Positions 9,702-18,499 of a stretch of DNA of 64,000 nucleotides are shown here, one piece after another. The translations under genes and the position numbers were made by a program. The stretch is from Acetobacter okinawensis JCM 25146. GTDB taxonomy: Bacteria; Pseudomonadota; Alphaproteobacteria; Acetobacterales; Acetobacteraceae. The stretch spans positions 30,933 through 94,932 of the forward strand of contig NZ_BAJU01000007.1 of NCBI RefSeq assembly GCF_000613865.1, read 5' to 3'. The notes below the pieces were generated by a model. It ran no database searches. It was given only the letters and a program-made list of their open reading frames with translations, and was not told where the DNA came from. Positions within the stretch are counted from its first letter, which is position 1; each line of letters begins with the position of its first letter.

Positions 9702-11693
9702 TCAGATGGCGACCTTCACGCCCAGTTCCACCGTGCGGTCTGGCGGAATACGGAAGAATTCCATGCTGGAGGTCGAGTTCCGCAGCATGAACAAGAAGAT
9801 GGACATACGCCACCGCGACATACGCGGCACCGAGGACCGTGTGACCAGCTCGCGCGATGTGAAGTACGAGGCCTGAAGGGCATCAAAGTCCACACCGTTG
9901 GCCTTGAGCTCTTCCAGCGCGCGGGGGATGTTGGGCATTTCCATAAAGCCGTAGCGCAGGATAACGCGGTACACATCGGGGGCCAGCTCTTCCACCGTTA
10001 CGCGGTGGCCACGCTCGGCCTCGGGCTGGTCTAGGTTCTGTACGGTTACAAACAGCACATGGTCATGCAGGATCTTGTTGTGGCGCATGTTGTGCAAAAG
10101 GCAGGGGGGTACAAAGTCGGGCGTGCTGGTCATGAACACCGCCATGCCCGGTACGCGGATGATGGTGCGCGACTGGGGCAGGCGGGCGATAAAGGAGCCC
10201 ATGGGCAGGCTGTCCTGCCGCTGGCGGGCAATAATAAGGCCGCGCCCCTTCTTCCACGTTGTCATCATCAGGGTCAGCACGCAGCCAAGCATGACGGGGA
10301 CCCAGCCGCCGTCGGGGATTTTGAGCGCATTGGCAGTAAAGAACGTGCCATCAAGCAGCAAAAAGCCCCCAAAGACCACGCCCACCTTCCATGCGGGCCA
10401 GTTGAAGTGCTTGCGAAAGACCGCAATGGCTAGCACGGAGGTGCAGATGAATGTGCCTGTTACGGCAATACCGTAAGCGGAGGCCAGAGCATCCGAACTG
10501 CGGAAGGCGACAACCAGCAGCACGGCCCCCACGGCCAGAAAACGGTTGAAGTCTGGCAGGTAGATCTGCCCTTCTTCCTCCGCATTGGTGTGGGTAATGC
10601 GCAGACGCGGCATGTAGCCAAGCTGGATAAGCTGGCGGCATAGGGAGAACCCGCCGGAAATCCCGGCCTGACTGGCAATAACCGTGGCCAGCGTGGACAG
10701 GATGACCATAGGCCCCTGCATCCAGTGCGGGCAGAGCAGGAAGAACGGGTTGGCCAGCGCCTTGGGGTCGGCAATGACCAGTGCCGCCTGCCCAAAGTAG
10801 TTCAGCACCAGCATGGGCAGCACAAAAAACAGCCATGCGTAGCGGATGGGGGCCCGGCCAAAATGCCCCATATCGGCATAGAGCGCTTCCGCCCCGGTGA
10901 CGCACAGCACAACTGCCCCAAGTGCAAGAAAAGAGAGTTTGCCGTGATAAAACACAAACTCCAGCGCATAGGTGGGCGAGAGCGCGAGCAGAATATGGGG
11001 GTGATGCAGGATCTGGATAACCCCGAGCACACCCAGCGTGCCAAACCAGAGCAGCATGATCGGGCCAAATATGGTGCCCACACGGCCCGTACCCACCCAC
11101 TGCACGCTAAACAGGCTGATAATCACCAGTATGGCTACTGGAATGACCACCTCATGTGCCGCGGGAATACTGACTTCCACCCCCTCGATAGCCGAGAGCA
11201 CGGAGATGGCGGGGGTAATAATACCATCTCCAAAAAACAGACAGGTCCCTATAATACCGACCATACCAAGTACCAGCCGCGTTCGCGCACTGGTGGTCAC
11301 CCGCTGGGCAAGGGACATAATGGCCAGAATGCCGCCCTCGCCATTATGGTCCGCCCGCATGATGAGCAGCACATATTTGATGGTCACGATCAGAATCAGG
11401 GTCCAGAAGATAAGGCTGGCAACCCCCATGATCTCCCACGGTGCAGCAGAATGGTGGTCGGAGATAACCTCCACCGTGGAGCGGAAGGCGTAAAGCGGGC
11501 TTGTGCCAATGTCTCCGTACACAACGCCGAGCACGCTCAGGAGCGCAGCAAAGCCTACGGGGGCCAGAGCGTGTTGCGGCTGATCGGCGTCGAACTCGGC
11601 AATACGCCGTGGTTCTGCTGCTACGGGCGTCTGGTGCGTCTCACCCAGGGTGGGGGCGGAACCTGTGGGCGGTGTACTGTCGGCGTCGGTCAT
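9702..11693 (-). CDS. kup: Kup potassium transporter
   Basis: Low-affinity K+/H+ symporter of 663 residues, normal length for Kup/HAK. After a roughly 45-residue cytoplasmic N-terminus comes the family signature VVYGDIGTSPLYAFRSTVE, then about 12 membrane helices (for example GDGIITPAISVLSAIEG) and a cytoplasmic C-terminal domain from about residue 480. It ends immediately before hemW. Acetic acid bacteria use K+ uptake for osmotic and pH balance, which is the likely role. Confidence 0.95.
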   Translation of the reverse strand: MTDADSTPPTGSAPTLGETHQTPVAAEPRRIAEFDADQPQHALAPVGFAALLSVLGVVYGDIGTSPLYAFRSTVEVISDHHSAAPWEIMGVASLIFWTLILIVTIKYVLLIMRADHNGEGGILAIMSLAQRVTTSARTRLVLGMVGIIGTCLFFGDGIITPAISVLSAIEGVEVSIPAAHEVVIPVAILVIISLFSVQWVGTGRVGTIFGPIMLLWFGTLGVLGVIQILHHPHILLALSPTYALEFVFYHGKLSFLALGAVVLCVTGAEALYADMGHFGRAPIRYAWLFFVLPMLVLNYFGQAALVIADPKALANPFFLLCPHWMQGPMVILSTLATVIASQAGISGGFSLCRQLIQLGYMPRLRITHTNAEEEGQIYLPDFNRFLAVGAVLLVVAFRSSDALASAYGIAVTGTFICTSVLAIAVFRKHFNWPAWKVGVVFGGFLLLDGTFFTANALKIPDGGWVPVMLGCVLTLMMTTWKKGRGLIIARQRQDSLPMGSFIARLPQSRTIIRVPGMAVFMTSTPDFVPPCLLHNMRHNKILHDHVLFVTVQNLDQPEAERGHRVTVEELAPDVYRVILRYGFMEMPNIPRALEELKANGVDFDALQASYFTSRELVTRSSVPRMSRWRMSIFLFMLRNSTSSMEFFRIPPDRTVELGVKVAI

Positions 11694-11814
11694 GGCATTT
11701 CTGGCTCCGGGTCAGGGGCAGAAGAAGAAAAAAGAAAGTCTAGGATGCCCTGCATAAAGTGCACAGCGTGCCAGAGGCAAGGCATACCGGCTACCATTAT
11801 TGAGAATAGGCTAT

Positions 11815-12504
11815 TCAGGCTAGTGCCGGGCGGGGGCCAAATATGGCACTGCCAACCCGCACAAGGGTCGCACCCTGCGCAATAGCTTGCTCAAAATCAG
11901 CCGACATACCCATGGACAGCACCGGCAGGCCATGAGTCTGCGCCATGCTGCGCAGGAGCTGAAAATGCGGCACTGGATTCTGCTCCGCAGGGGGGATGCA
12001 CATCAGCCCCCGCAGGGACGCCCCAAAACGCTGCTGGCAAAGGCGGATAAAGGCATCAGCCTGTTCTTTGGGTACGCCAAATTTCTGGGGTTCGTCCCCG
12101 GTGTTGACCTCCACCAGCAGGTCGGGCAGGCGGCCTTCCGCATCTGCCGCGCGGGCTATGGCGTCCACCAGAGCGGGGCGGTCAAGGCTTTCAATCATGT
12201 CGGCAATGCGTACGGCTTCGCGCGCCTTGTTGGTTTGTAGCCCACCAATCAGGTGCAGGCGCAGGGCTGGGTGGGTGGCGCGCAGGGGCGGGAATTTGGC
12301 GGCGGCCTCCTGCACCCTGTTTTCACCAAACACACACTGGTTGGCGGCAAGGGCCTCCTGCACGCTCTGGAGCGGATGGAATTTGGAGACCGCAACCAAG
12401 GACACGCTGGCCGGGTCACGCCCGGCGGCCAGTGCGGCGGCCTGCATGCTGGTCCGGACGGCGTGCAGCCGTTCTGCGATGCTGGAGGAGAGAGACGTAT
12501 CCAT
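11815..12504 (-). CDS. YggS family pyridoxal-phosphate homeostasis protein
   Basis: PLP-binding protein of 229 residues (PLPHP/YggS, alanine racemase-like barrel without racemase activity) that buffers free pyridoxal phosphate. VSLVAVSKFHPLQSVQEAL holds the PLP lysine, followed by FGENRVQEA, LHLIGGLQTNKA (the family usually has IGxLQxNK) and MGMSADFEQAIAQGAT. The open frame extends to 12705, but the ATG at 12504 (MDTSLSSSIAERL) matches the family N-terminus. It lies between a quinone oxidoreductase gene and kup, all on the minus strand. Confidence 0.93.
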   Translation of the reverse strand: MDTSLSSSIAERLHAVRTSMQAAALAAGRDPASVSLVAVSKFHPLQSVQEALAANQCVFGENRVQEAAAKFPPLRATHPALRLHLIGGLQTNKAREAVRIADMIESLDRPALVDAIARAADAEGRLPDLLVEVNTGDEPQKFGVPKEQADAFIRLCQQRFGASLRGLMCIPPAEQNPVPHFQLLRSMAQTHGLPVLSMGMSADFEQAIAQGATLVRVGSAIFGPRPALA

Positions 12505-12566
12505 GAAGCCCCGATATTCTGAAAAGACGAAGAGCAGGGCGACCCCTGCCAGTGTTCCATAGTCTT

Positions 12567-13592
12567 TTAGGCGGGGGAGACGGTTAAGACAATTTTGCCA
12601 ATGTGGTTGCCATCTTCCAGCGTGGTATGGGCCTGTGCTGCTTGGGCCAGAGGGAAAGTCGCGTGGATAAGGGGGCGGATGCGCCCCGTATCCAGCAGGG
12701 GCCACACACGTTCATGCAGTTCGTGTGCGATGCGGGCTTTGTTGGCGCTATCCCTTGGACGTAGGCTGCTGCCGGTTACGGTCAGGCGGCGGGTCATGAT
12801 CCGGGCCAGATCGGCCTGTTCCGCCTTGGCCCCGCCTTGCAGGGCAATAATGATCAGCTTGCCATCAAGGGTAAGGGATTTGAGGTTACGGTTGAAGTAT
12901 GCCCCCCCGATCATGTCCAGAATGATATTGACACCCTTGTCGTGTGTCAGCTCGCGGATACGGGTTAAAAAATCTTCGGTGCGGTAGTTGATGGCTGTGG
13001 CCCCCAACTCCTCGCATAATGCACATTTTTCAGCCGTGCCTGCGGTGGCAAAGGCTTGCCCGCCAAATGCTTGGACAAGCTGTATGGCTGTTGTGCCAAT
13101 ACCGCTGGTGCCACCATGGATCAGCACCCGCGCGCCCGCAGGTGGGGGCGTGGGCATGAACAGGTTGGACCATACCGTAAAATAGGTCTCCGGCAGGGCG
13201 GCGGCCTGCTCGGCAGTAAAGCCCTTGGGCCATGGCAGGCACTGACCGGCAGGGACAAGGCAATACTCCGCATAGCCCCCTCCATTGGTCAGCGCACATA
13301 CGCGCGTACCCGGTTGGGGCATGGGCGTACCCTCCTGTGGCAGACCACAGGCTACGACCTCCCCCGCCACTTCCAGACCCAGCCGGGGGCATGCGCCCGG
13401 TGGAGGGGGGTAAAGCCCCTTGCGCTGCATAAGGTCGGGGCGGTTAACGCCTGCAGCCATAACCCGTACCAGCACCTCCCCCCGACCGGGTTGGGGAACC
13501 TGGAGGGATTCCAGATGCAGCACGTCCGGGCCGCCAGGTTCGGTAAAACATACGGCTTGCATGGAAGAGGGAACAACAGGTGCAGCAGTCAT
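12567..13592 (-). CDS. NAD(P)H:quinone oxidoreductase, PIG3/zeta-crystallin type
   Basis: Medium-chain dehydrogenase/reductase of 341 residues lacking catalytic zinc ligands. The N-terminal GroES-like fold has MQAVCFTEPGGPDVLHLE and GVNRPDLMQRKGLYPPP, the latter typical of the PIG3/TP53I3 group. The nucleotide-binding motif is LIHGGTSGIGTTAIQLV. It probably reduces quinones or enones with NADPH. The open frame reaches 13763, but the ATG at 13592 gives the family-length protein and avoids overlapping the ClC gene. Confidence 0.9.
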   Translation of the reverse strand: MTAAPVVPSSMQAVCFTEPGGPDVLHLESLQVPQPGRGEVLVRVMAAGVNRPDLMQRKGLYPPPPGACPRLGLEVAGEVVACGLPQEGTPMPQPGTRVCALTNGGGYAEYCLVPAGQCLPWPKGFTAEQAAALPETYFTVWSNLFMPTPPPAGARVLIHGGTSGIGTTAIQLVQAFGGQAFATAGTAEKCALCEELGATAINYRTEDFLTRIRELTHDKGVNIILDMIGGAYFNRNLKSLTLDGKLIIIALQGGAKAEQADLARIMTRRLTVTGSSLRPRDSANKARIAHELHERVWPLLDTGRIRPLIHATFPLAQAAQAHTTLEDGNHIGKIVLTVSPA

Positions 13593-13716
13593 GGGACACC
13601 GCCGTATTTGGGATGGAGAACACAGGCTCTGATTATGGCGTGTGTGGCAAAGGGGTAAAAGAGGGCGGGCGATCACGTCCGTGCTACAAGGCGGAAGGAG
13701 CGAGCGCGCTAAGGTG

Positions 13717-15486
13717 TTACCGGCCGTGCTTCTCCCCGGCCAGTTCACGGCGGGTGCGTTCAAGCTCTTCTGCGTAGCGGCGTAGCACGTAGCGCTCGCT
13801 CAGAATGCCCAATACGTGGTTGTTCCTGTCGGTTACGGCAAGGGCGGGCCGGGCTGTGCGTTCAAAGGCGGCCACCGCATGCCCTATGGAAAAATCAGCG
13901 GCCAGCACCTCCATGTTTGTGTCCACCAGAGCGGACAGGGGCTGGTCGGGGGCAATGGTAATGGACTGGATCAGGTTGCTTTCCAGTAGACCGGCATAAT
14001 GGTTCTGGTTATCGTGCAGCACAATGTAGCGGGGCATGCGTCCGGCAAAGGTTGTACGGGCAGAGGCAACGGTTGTGTCTGCGGGCAGGATGTCCAGTTC
14101 CGTGCGCATCATGCGGCCTACGGTCAAGGTACGCATCCAGCCTACATCCACGCCTGAGCGAATGTTTTCCCCCCGAAGGTGGAAGCGCCATGTGGCAAAG
14201 GAGTAGCCAAAAATACGTTTGACCGTAAAGGAGGCCACAAGGGCTGTCAGGGCGACGGCTGCGGTCAGGTTGGCGCTGTGCGTTGTCTCCAGTGTCAGCA
14301 GGATCATGGTTAGGGGGCCGCCAATAATGGCAGTGGCCAGTGCGCACATGCCCGCTACCGTGCAAAGGCCCAGAGGCAGGTCCATAATAGGGGCAACCAG
14401 GCTGGCAAAGGCCGCACCGCCCAGCACGCCCAGATAAAGAGACGCAAAGAACAGCCCCCCCCTGAACCCCGAACCAATGGACAAGGTAGAGGCCGCCGCC
14501 TTGAGCACCAGCAGTCCCAGAGCAGCACCTAGCAGTGGGGGGCTAACCAGTCCTTCGCGCATGGCAATATGACCCGAGGACAAAACGGTGGGGGAGATAA
14601 TGGCAAGCCCGCCCACCAGCAGGCCGCCAACCATTGGGCGCAGCCACACGGGTTTTATGCAGGTGGCAAAAACCTGCTCCATATAGGCCGCACTTTTCAT
14701 GAGTGAGACGCCTATCAGGGCACAAAGCCCCCCCAGCACCGCCAGCAAGGGGTAAGCCAGCACCGGCACGCTTTGGGGGAGGGGCACTGCGATGGCGGGC
14801 AGGGTTTCCCCACTCAGATGCACAACCGCCAGCGCACAAAGGGATGCGCATGCAACAGGTGCGAGGAGGGGAAAAGCATAGGAGCCAATAATCAGTTCAA
14901 ATGCGTAAAATGCTCCGGCCAGCGGTGCGTCAAAAGCAGCGCCAATAGCCCCTGCGGCGCCACAGCCGACCAGCAGGCGCACATCGGCCCGGTGCATGCG
15001 CAGGTTGCGGCCAATACGCGAGCCAAATGCCGCACCAATCTGGCTGAACCCGGCCTCCAGCCCAAGAGAAATGCCACATCCGTTGGAAAGAATGGTCTGC
15101 CCCGTGACAATCAGGCTGTCGCGTAGGGACATGCGCCCGCCATGCAGGGCATTGGCCTCAATCGGGTCAACAGGGCGGTGGCGGTTGTGGCGTTGCAAAT
15201 AAAAGTGCCACAGACCCAGCAGCAGCCCACCCATGGCGGGCACCAGCAAAGCGCGCCATGGCGCTACGTGCTCCAGCCCGGACAGGCGTTTGTAACCGGG
15301 GGCCAGCAGGTTGTGGGCCAGCAGGGTGGTAAAGGTAATCAGGCTGACTGCCAGCCCGGCCAGTATGCCGGTTACGGCTGCCAGTACAATCAACCACAGG
15401 GAATCCGTACGTACCAGTGCCCTCAGGGCCGCAAGCCACCGGGCCGGTGTCTTATGGGTACGCAGGTGTTCCAGCAGCGCTGTCAT
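13717..15486 (-). CDS. ClC-type chloride channel/antiporter with CBS pair
   Basis: Membrane protein of 589 residues: a ClC core (about residues 25-440) followed by two CBS domains (about 455-580). The conserved helix region reads NGCGISLGLEAGFSQIG. The gating glutamate position (E144) is kept, but the usual GREGP is GLEAG, which marks a diverged ClC subgroup. The C-terminal CBS repeats (for example TVASARTTFAGRMP and FSIGHAVAAFERTARPALAV) suggest adenine-nucleotide regulation. It may act in Cl-/H+ exchange and acid tolerance; ion specificity is not certain. Confidence 0.9.
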   Translation of the reverse strand: MTALLEHLRTHKTPARWLAALRALVRTDSLWLIVLAAVTGILAGLAVSLITFTTLLAHNLLAPGYKRLSGLEHVAPWRALLVPAMGGLLLGLWHFYLQRHNRHRPVDPIEANALHGGRMSLRDSLIVTGQTILSNGCGISLGLEAGFSQIGAAFGSRIGRNLRMHRADVRLLVGCGAAGAIGAAFDAPLAGAFYAFELIIGSYAFPLLAPVACASLCALAVVHLSGETLPAIAVPLPQSVPVLAYPLLAVLGGLCALIGVSLMKSAAYMEQVFATCIKPVWLRPMVGGLLVGGLAIISPTVLSSGHIAMREGLVSPPLLGAALGLLVLKAAASTLSIGSGFRGGLFFASLYLGVLGGAAFASLVAPIMDLPLGLCTVAGMCALATAIIGGPLTMILLTLETTHSANLTAAVALTALVASFTVKRIFGYSFATWRFHLRGENIRSGVDVGWMRTLTVGRMMRTELDILPADTTVASARTTFAGRMPRYIVLHDNQNHYAGLLESNLIQSITIAPDQPLSALVDTNMEVLAADFSIGHAVAAFERTARPALAVTDRNNHVLGILSERYVLRRYAEELERTRRELAGEKHGR

Positions 15487-15575
15487 GCTTTATGGCATAT
15501 CAGCAAGGGGGCAGGCCGTCCAACATGTTGTATGAATGTCATACTGTTTATGGAGAGGGCGTGCCTTGCCAGAGG

Positions 15576-16612
15576 TCAGGGTGCCGGTGGTTTTGCTGCC
15601 AGAATGCGCGAGATGTCATCCTCGCTCAGGTGGTAATGGAAGAAGATATTGTAAAAATTGCGCATGGCTGTCCGTATATCCAGATCAGCGAACAGCGTGG
15701 GGTGGAGCATTTTGGCAGCCCACTGGACTTGCAGCAGCTCCTCGCAGCCATAGCGGTCCCATGCAAAAACGCCCTTGGGGTTGATCCACCACTTTTGCTG
15801 TTTGAAGGCGCTGAGTGTCCGCAGGGGGGAGGTGGCGGGGAGTTCTCCGGCGGAGGAGTCCACAATCACCACATCGGGGTTCCAGACTGCAATCTGCTCA
15901 AAGCTAACGGGTCTGTGGTTGCCGGTAACTCTGGCGGCATTGGTGCCCCCCGCAGCCTGAATCCATGCATCAATCAGGGTTTTTTCGCCATCGACCTGCA
16001 GGGGGGAGAAGCGCGCGATATGGAGCACACGCGGGCGCTCCGTTTCGTGGAGCTGTGCGGTGCGGAATTTGAGCAGTTCCAGCACCCGCTCCATTTCCTG
16101 ATGGTAGCGTTTGGCGGTATTGTGCGCCTCCAGCGTGCCAATGGCCTCCGCACTCATGTCCAGCGATGCCAGCATGTCCGGCATGGTCATGTATTCGGCT
16201 GCAAGGGCGGTTACACCGGCGCGTCGCAGTTCCTGCGCTTTGGCGGCGGTCGGCACAAACACAAGCCCAATTTTGTTGGCCAGCAGGTATTCCGCACTGA
16301 CCGTATCAGGCTTGACGCCATATGCGCCATGTACAGAACCGGTGCAATTTTAAAAAGCCATGGGTTATCTGCCGCATTTTCTGCCGTAACCCGTATGCGT
16401 GGGGCGGCACCCAGCATCACGCTGATTTCGTTATGCGCATACCACAGGTCCGCAATGGGGGGCGCATCATCCTTGATCTCGACAGTTGCGCCGCTCATAT
16501 CCGTTACAAGGCGTGCCTGCGCATGCAGCGGCGCAGCGCATAGTAGAAGACCAGCGGTCACACCCGCCACAAGGTGCTGCAGGCCAGAACGTCGGGGGTG
16601 AGGGAGGGTCAT
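15576..16612 (-). CDS. Periplasmic iron/cobalamin-type ABC substrate-binding protein (frameshifted)
   Basis: Solute-binding protein of the FecB/BtuF fold (PF01497), about 345 residues when repaired. It starts with a signal peptide (LVAGVTAGLLLCAAPLHAQA) and a typical opening TDMSGATVEIKDD. The frame breaks at about 16320. One missing base after TACATGGCGCA restores YGVKPDTVSAEYLLANKIGL, which joins the fragment ending at 15576 (with WINPKGVFAWDRYGCEELLQ). No permease or ATPase gene is adjacent, so it is an orphan here. The ligand could be a ferric chelate, heme, cobalamin or an oxyanion. Confidence 0.82.
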
Positions 16613-16716
16613 GCGGTCATCCTAATTTTATATATATTAAAATATGGACAGAGTGCTTGCAAGGCGGATTGGCAACACGGAGTGCACAGGCCCTGCGCTC
16701 AAGCACAGGAGGGGAT

Positions 16717-16929
16717 ATGCGAAAACATAGTGTGATGGTGGGGAGCAGGGTGTTGTATTACGCAGCACAGCTCTCACACGCCAAGCGTTTTGCGCAGGCA
16801 CGCAGGGCGGAGGGGATGGATGCGTATGTCGTGCCTGACCAGACACCCCGCCCGGCGCGCAAGGTGCGCATGAACCCGTTGACCGGACAGCCCTATAACA
16901 GGCCGAGCACGGGCAGGCGCGCGCCGTAA
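16717..16929 (+). CDS. Small hypothetical protein, 70 residues
   Basis: Unrecognised basic protein beginning MRKHSVMVGSRVLYYAAQLS. It has an excellent ribosome-binding site (ACAGGAGGGG) six bases before the ATG, which is the main reason to believe it. The middle (HAKRFAQARRAEGMDAYVV) could form a helix, and the tail RMNPLTGQPYNRPSTGRR is rich in Pro, Arg and Gly. It diverges from the ABC binding protein across about 100 AT-rich bases and converges on another small gene. Function unknown. Confidence 0.55.
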   Translation: MRKHSVMVGSRVLYYAAQLSHAKRFAQARRAEGMDAYVVPDQTPRPARKVRMNPLTGQPYNRPSTGRRAP

Positions 16930-16955
16930 CCCACCACGCGGGCGGAATGTTAAGT

Positions 16956-17183
16956 TCAGACCGTAACCGTGCGGTTACGCCGCCAGCTATCTTCCAGCGC
17001 ATCGGCCGGGTCGGGGTGCGGGTCACTCCATGCACCGCTCTGGCCGGGGGCGTGGGTCAGGGCACGCCAGAGTGCCTCCCCAGCCTGCCGCTCGACAGTC
17101 ACATGCCATGATGGAGGAATGCGCCCGAGCAGGCGCTCCATTTTTTGCCCGGTGGTAAGGGGTTTGGCGTAATTATGACCCAT
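16956..17183 (-). CDS. Small hypothetical protein at the end of the pentose-phosphate operon
   Basis: Seventy-five-residue soluble protein starting MGHNYAKPLTTGQKMERLLG and ending DSWRRNRTVTV. It contains WHVTVERQAGEALWRAL. The start lies 14 bases after the gluconokinase stop on the same strand, so it is probably the last gene of that operon. The frame also runs upstream through gntK to 17303, but that part is a shadow. I recognise no family. Its position suggests a link to sugar metabolism, which is inference only. Confidence 0.55.
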   Translation of the reverse strand: MGHNYAKPLTTGQKMERLLGRIPPSWHVTVERQAGEALWRALTHAPGQSGAWSDPHPDPADALEDSWRRNRTVTV

Positions 17184-17196
17184 ATCTGCCAGTCTT

Positions 17197-17775
17197 TCAG
17201 CTTTTTTTGGCTTTGAGCAGCCCCATGATCTGGGCAATGGTTTCCGCTGGCTGGTGCAGGGTTGAAAGGGACCATGCAGCCTCGTCCGGGTGCGGGGGTT
17301 CAAGTGTTTCCAGCTGATTGGGGAGCTGGGAGGAGGGCATGAAATGCCCCGTGCGCGCCTCTACCCGCGTATGCAGGATGTTTTCATCCGCATGTAAATA
17401 CACGAACTGCACAGCCAGTCCCTGCGCCCGTAGCCGGTTGCGGTAGGCGTGTTTGAGGGCTGAACAGGCCAGAATGCCTCCCGTGTTCCGTTCAGCGCAG
17501 CCGCGAAGCCACGCGTGGCAGCGCTCCAGCCACGCGCTGCGGTCTGCATCGGTCAGGGGAATGCCATCGCGCATTTTGGCAATGCTGGCTGGCTCATGCA
17601 GTGTGTCCGCATCCAGCCATGGCCAGCCCAGTTCGTTGTGCAGACCCTCGGCAATGGTTGTTTTGCCACTGCCGCAGACCCCCATAACCACTACAAGCTG
17701 CCGGGTAATGCCGTGTGCGGCAGGCTGGGCGGGGAGCGCATGGTCGGGTGGAAAAGAGGAGCTGTTCAGGGGCAT
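17197..17775 (-). CDS. gntK: Gluconokinase, GntK type
   Basis: Phosphorylates gluconate to 6-phosphogluconate, feeding the pentose-phosphate pathway. The 192-residue protein has a P-loop (VVVMGVCGSGKTTIAEGL at about residue 30), then WLDADTLHEPASIAKMRDG and PLTDADRSAWLERCHAWL, the typical thermoresistant-gluconokinase blocks. An extra 25-residue N-terminal segment precedes the core; an internal start is possible. It overlaps the end of rpiA by 10 bases, a sign of translational coupling. In an acetic acid bacterium this captures gluconate made by periplasmic glucose oxidation. Confidence 0.93.
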   Translation of the reverse strand: MPLNSSSFPPDHALPAQPAAHGITRQLVVVMGVCGSGKTTIAEGLHNELGWPWLDADTLHEPASIAKMRDGIPLTDADRSAWLERCHAWLRGCAERNTGGILACSALKHAYRNRLRAQGLAVQFVYLHADENILHTRVEARTGHFMPSSQLPNQLETLEPPHPDEAAWSLSTLHQPAETIAQIMGLLKAKKS

Positions 17776-18491
17776 GCCCGCCCTCCTTGGGGTGTGAGCA
17801 CACGAATGCCCTCCGGCCCTGCTGTAATGGTCTGGGTTGCCATGTGCAGGAACAGGCCATGCTCCACCACGCCAACAATGGCGTGCAGGTCAGCGCTGAG
17901 TTTTTCCGGCTCCATAATGGCCGGGAAAACGCAGTCCAGAATAAGGTTTTTTTCATCCGTGAGGAAAAAAGACCCATCGCGTATGCGCCGCGGTGTAACC
18001 TGTGCGCCTAAATGGCCCAGCTTGCGCGCGGCGTTTTCCCAACCAAAGGGAATGACCTCCACAGGCAGTGGGCAACGCAGGCCCAGATGGTCCACGTATT
18101 TGCTGGCATCTGCTACCACAACAAACTGAGCTGCTGCTGCTGCCACAATTTTTTCCCATAGCAGGGCGCCACCAAGCCCTTTGATCAGGTTAAGGGTTGT
18201 GGGTTCAATTTCATCCGCGCCATCAATGGCAATATCCAACTCGGGCTGCTGGCCGAAGGTGGTGAGGGGGATACCCTCCTCGCGCGCCTGTTTTTCGGTT
18301 ACGATGGAGGTGGGAATGGCCGTAATGCGCAGCCCTTCCTCGCGGATGCGGCGGCCCAGTTCAGCCACGACAAATTTGGCGGTGGAGCCGGTGCCAAGGC
18401 CCACGGCCATGCCGGTCTGCACCAAGGACGCAGCCTGAATGGCGGATTGCTGCTTAAATGCGGCTGCGGGGTCGGGCTGTGTGGCGGTCAT
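17766..18491 (-). CDS. rpiA: Ribose-5-phosphate isomerase A
   Basis: Interconverts ribulose-5-phosphate and ribose-5-phosphate. The 241-residue product has VGLGTGSTAKFVVAELG near residue 30, ITAIPTSIVTEKQA, the active-site region IDGADEIEPTTLNLIKGLGG, and KYVDHLGLRCPLPVEVIPFG. The open frame extends to 18740, but the ATG at 18491 gives the normal RpiA length and sits eight bases past the pgl stop. It is part of the tkt-to-gntK operon on the minus strand. Confidence 0.95.
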   Translation of the reverse strand: MTATQPDPAAAFKQQSAIQAASLVQTGMAVGLGTGSTAKFVVAELGRRIREEGLRITAIPTSIVTEKQAREEGIPLTTFGQQPELDIAIDGADEIEPTTLNLIKGLGGALLWEKIVAAAAAQFVVVADASKYVDHLGLRCPLPVEVIPFGWENAARKLGHLGAQVTPRRIRDGSFFLTDEKNLILDCVFPAIMEPEKLSADLHAIVGVVEHGLFLHMATQTITAGPEGIRVLTPQGGRACP

Positions 18492-18499
18492 TCGTCTGT

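Noticed and set aside
10725..11885. A 386-codon frame antisense to kup
   Set aside because: His/Gln/Lys-rich product without domains; kup on the other strand is unambiguous.
15417..16601. A 394-codon plus-strand frame over the ABC binding protein
   Set aside because: Antisense to a gene with a signal peptide and family blocks; the product is Gly/Cys-rich noise.
16637..17035. A 132-codon minus frame over the 70-residue protein gene
   Set aside because: It lacks a start with a ribosome-binding site and overlaps two better-supported small genes.
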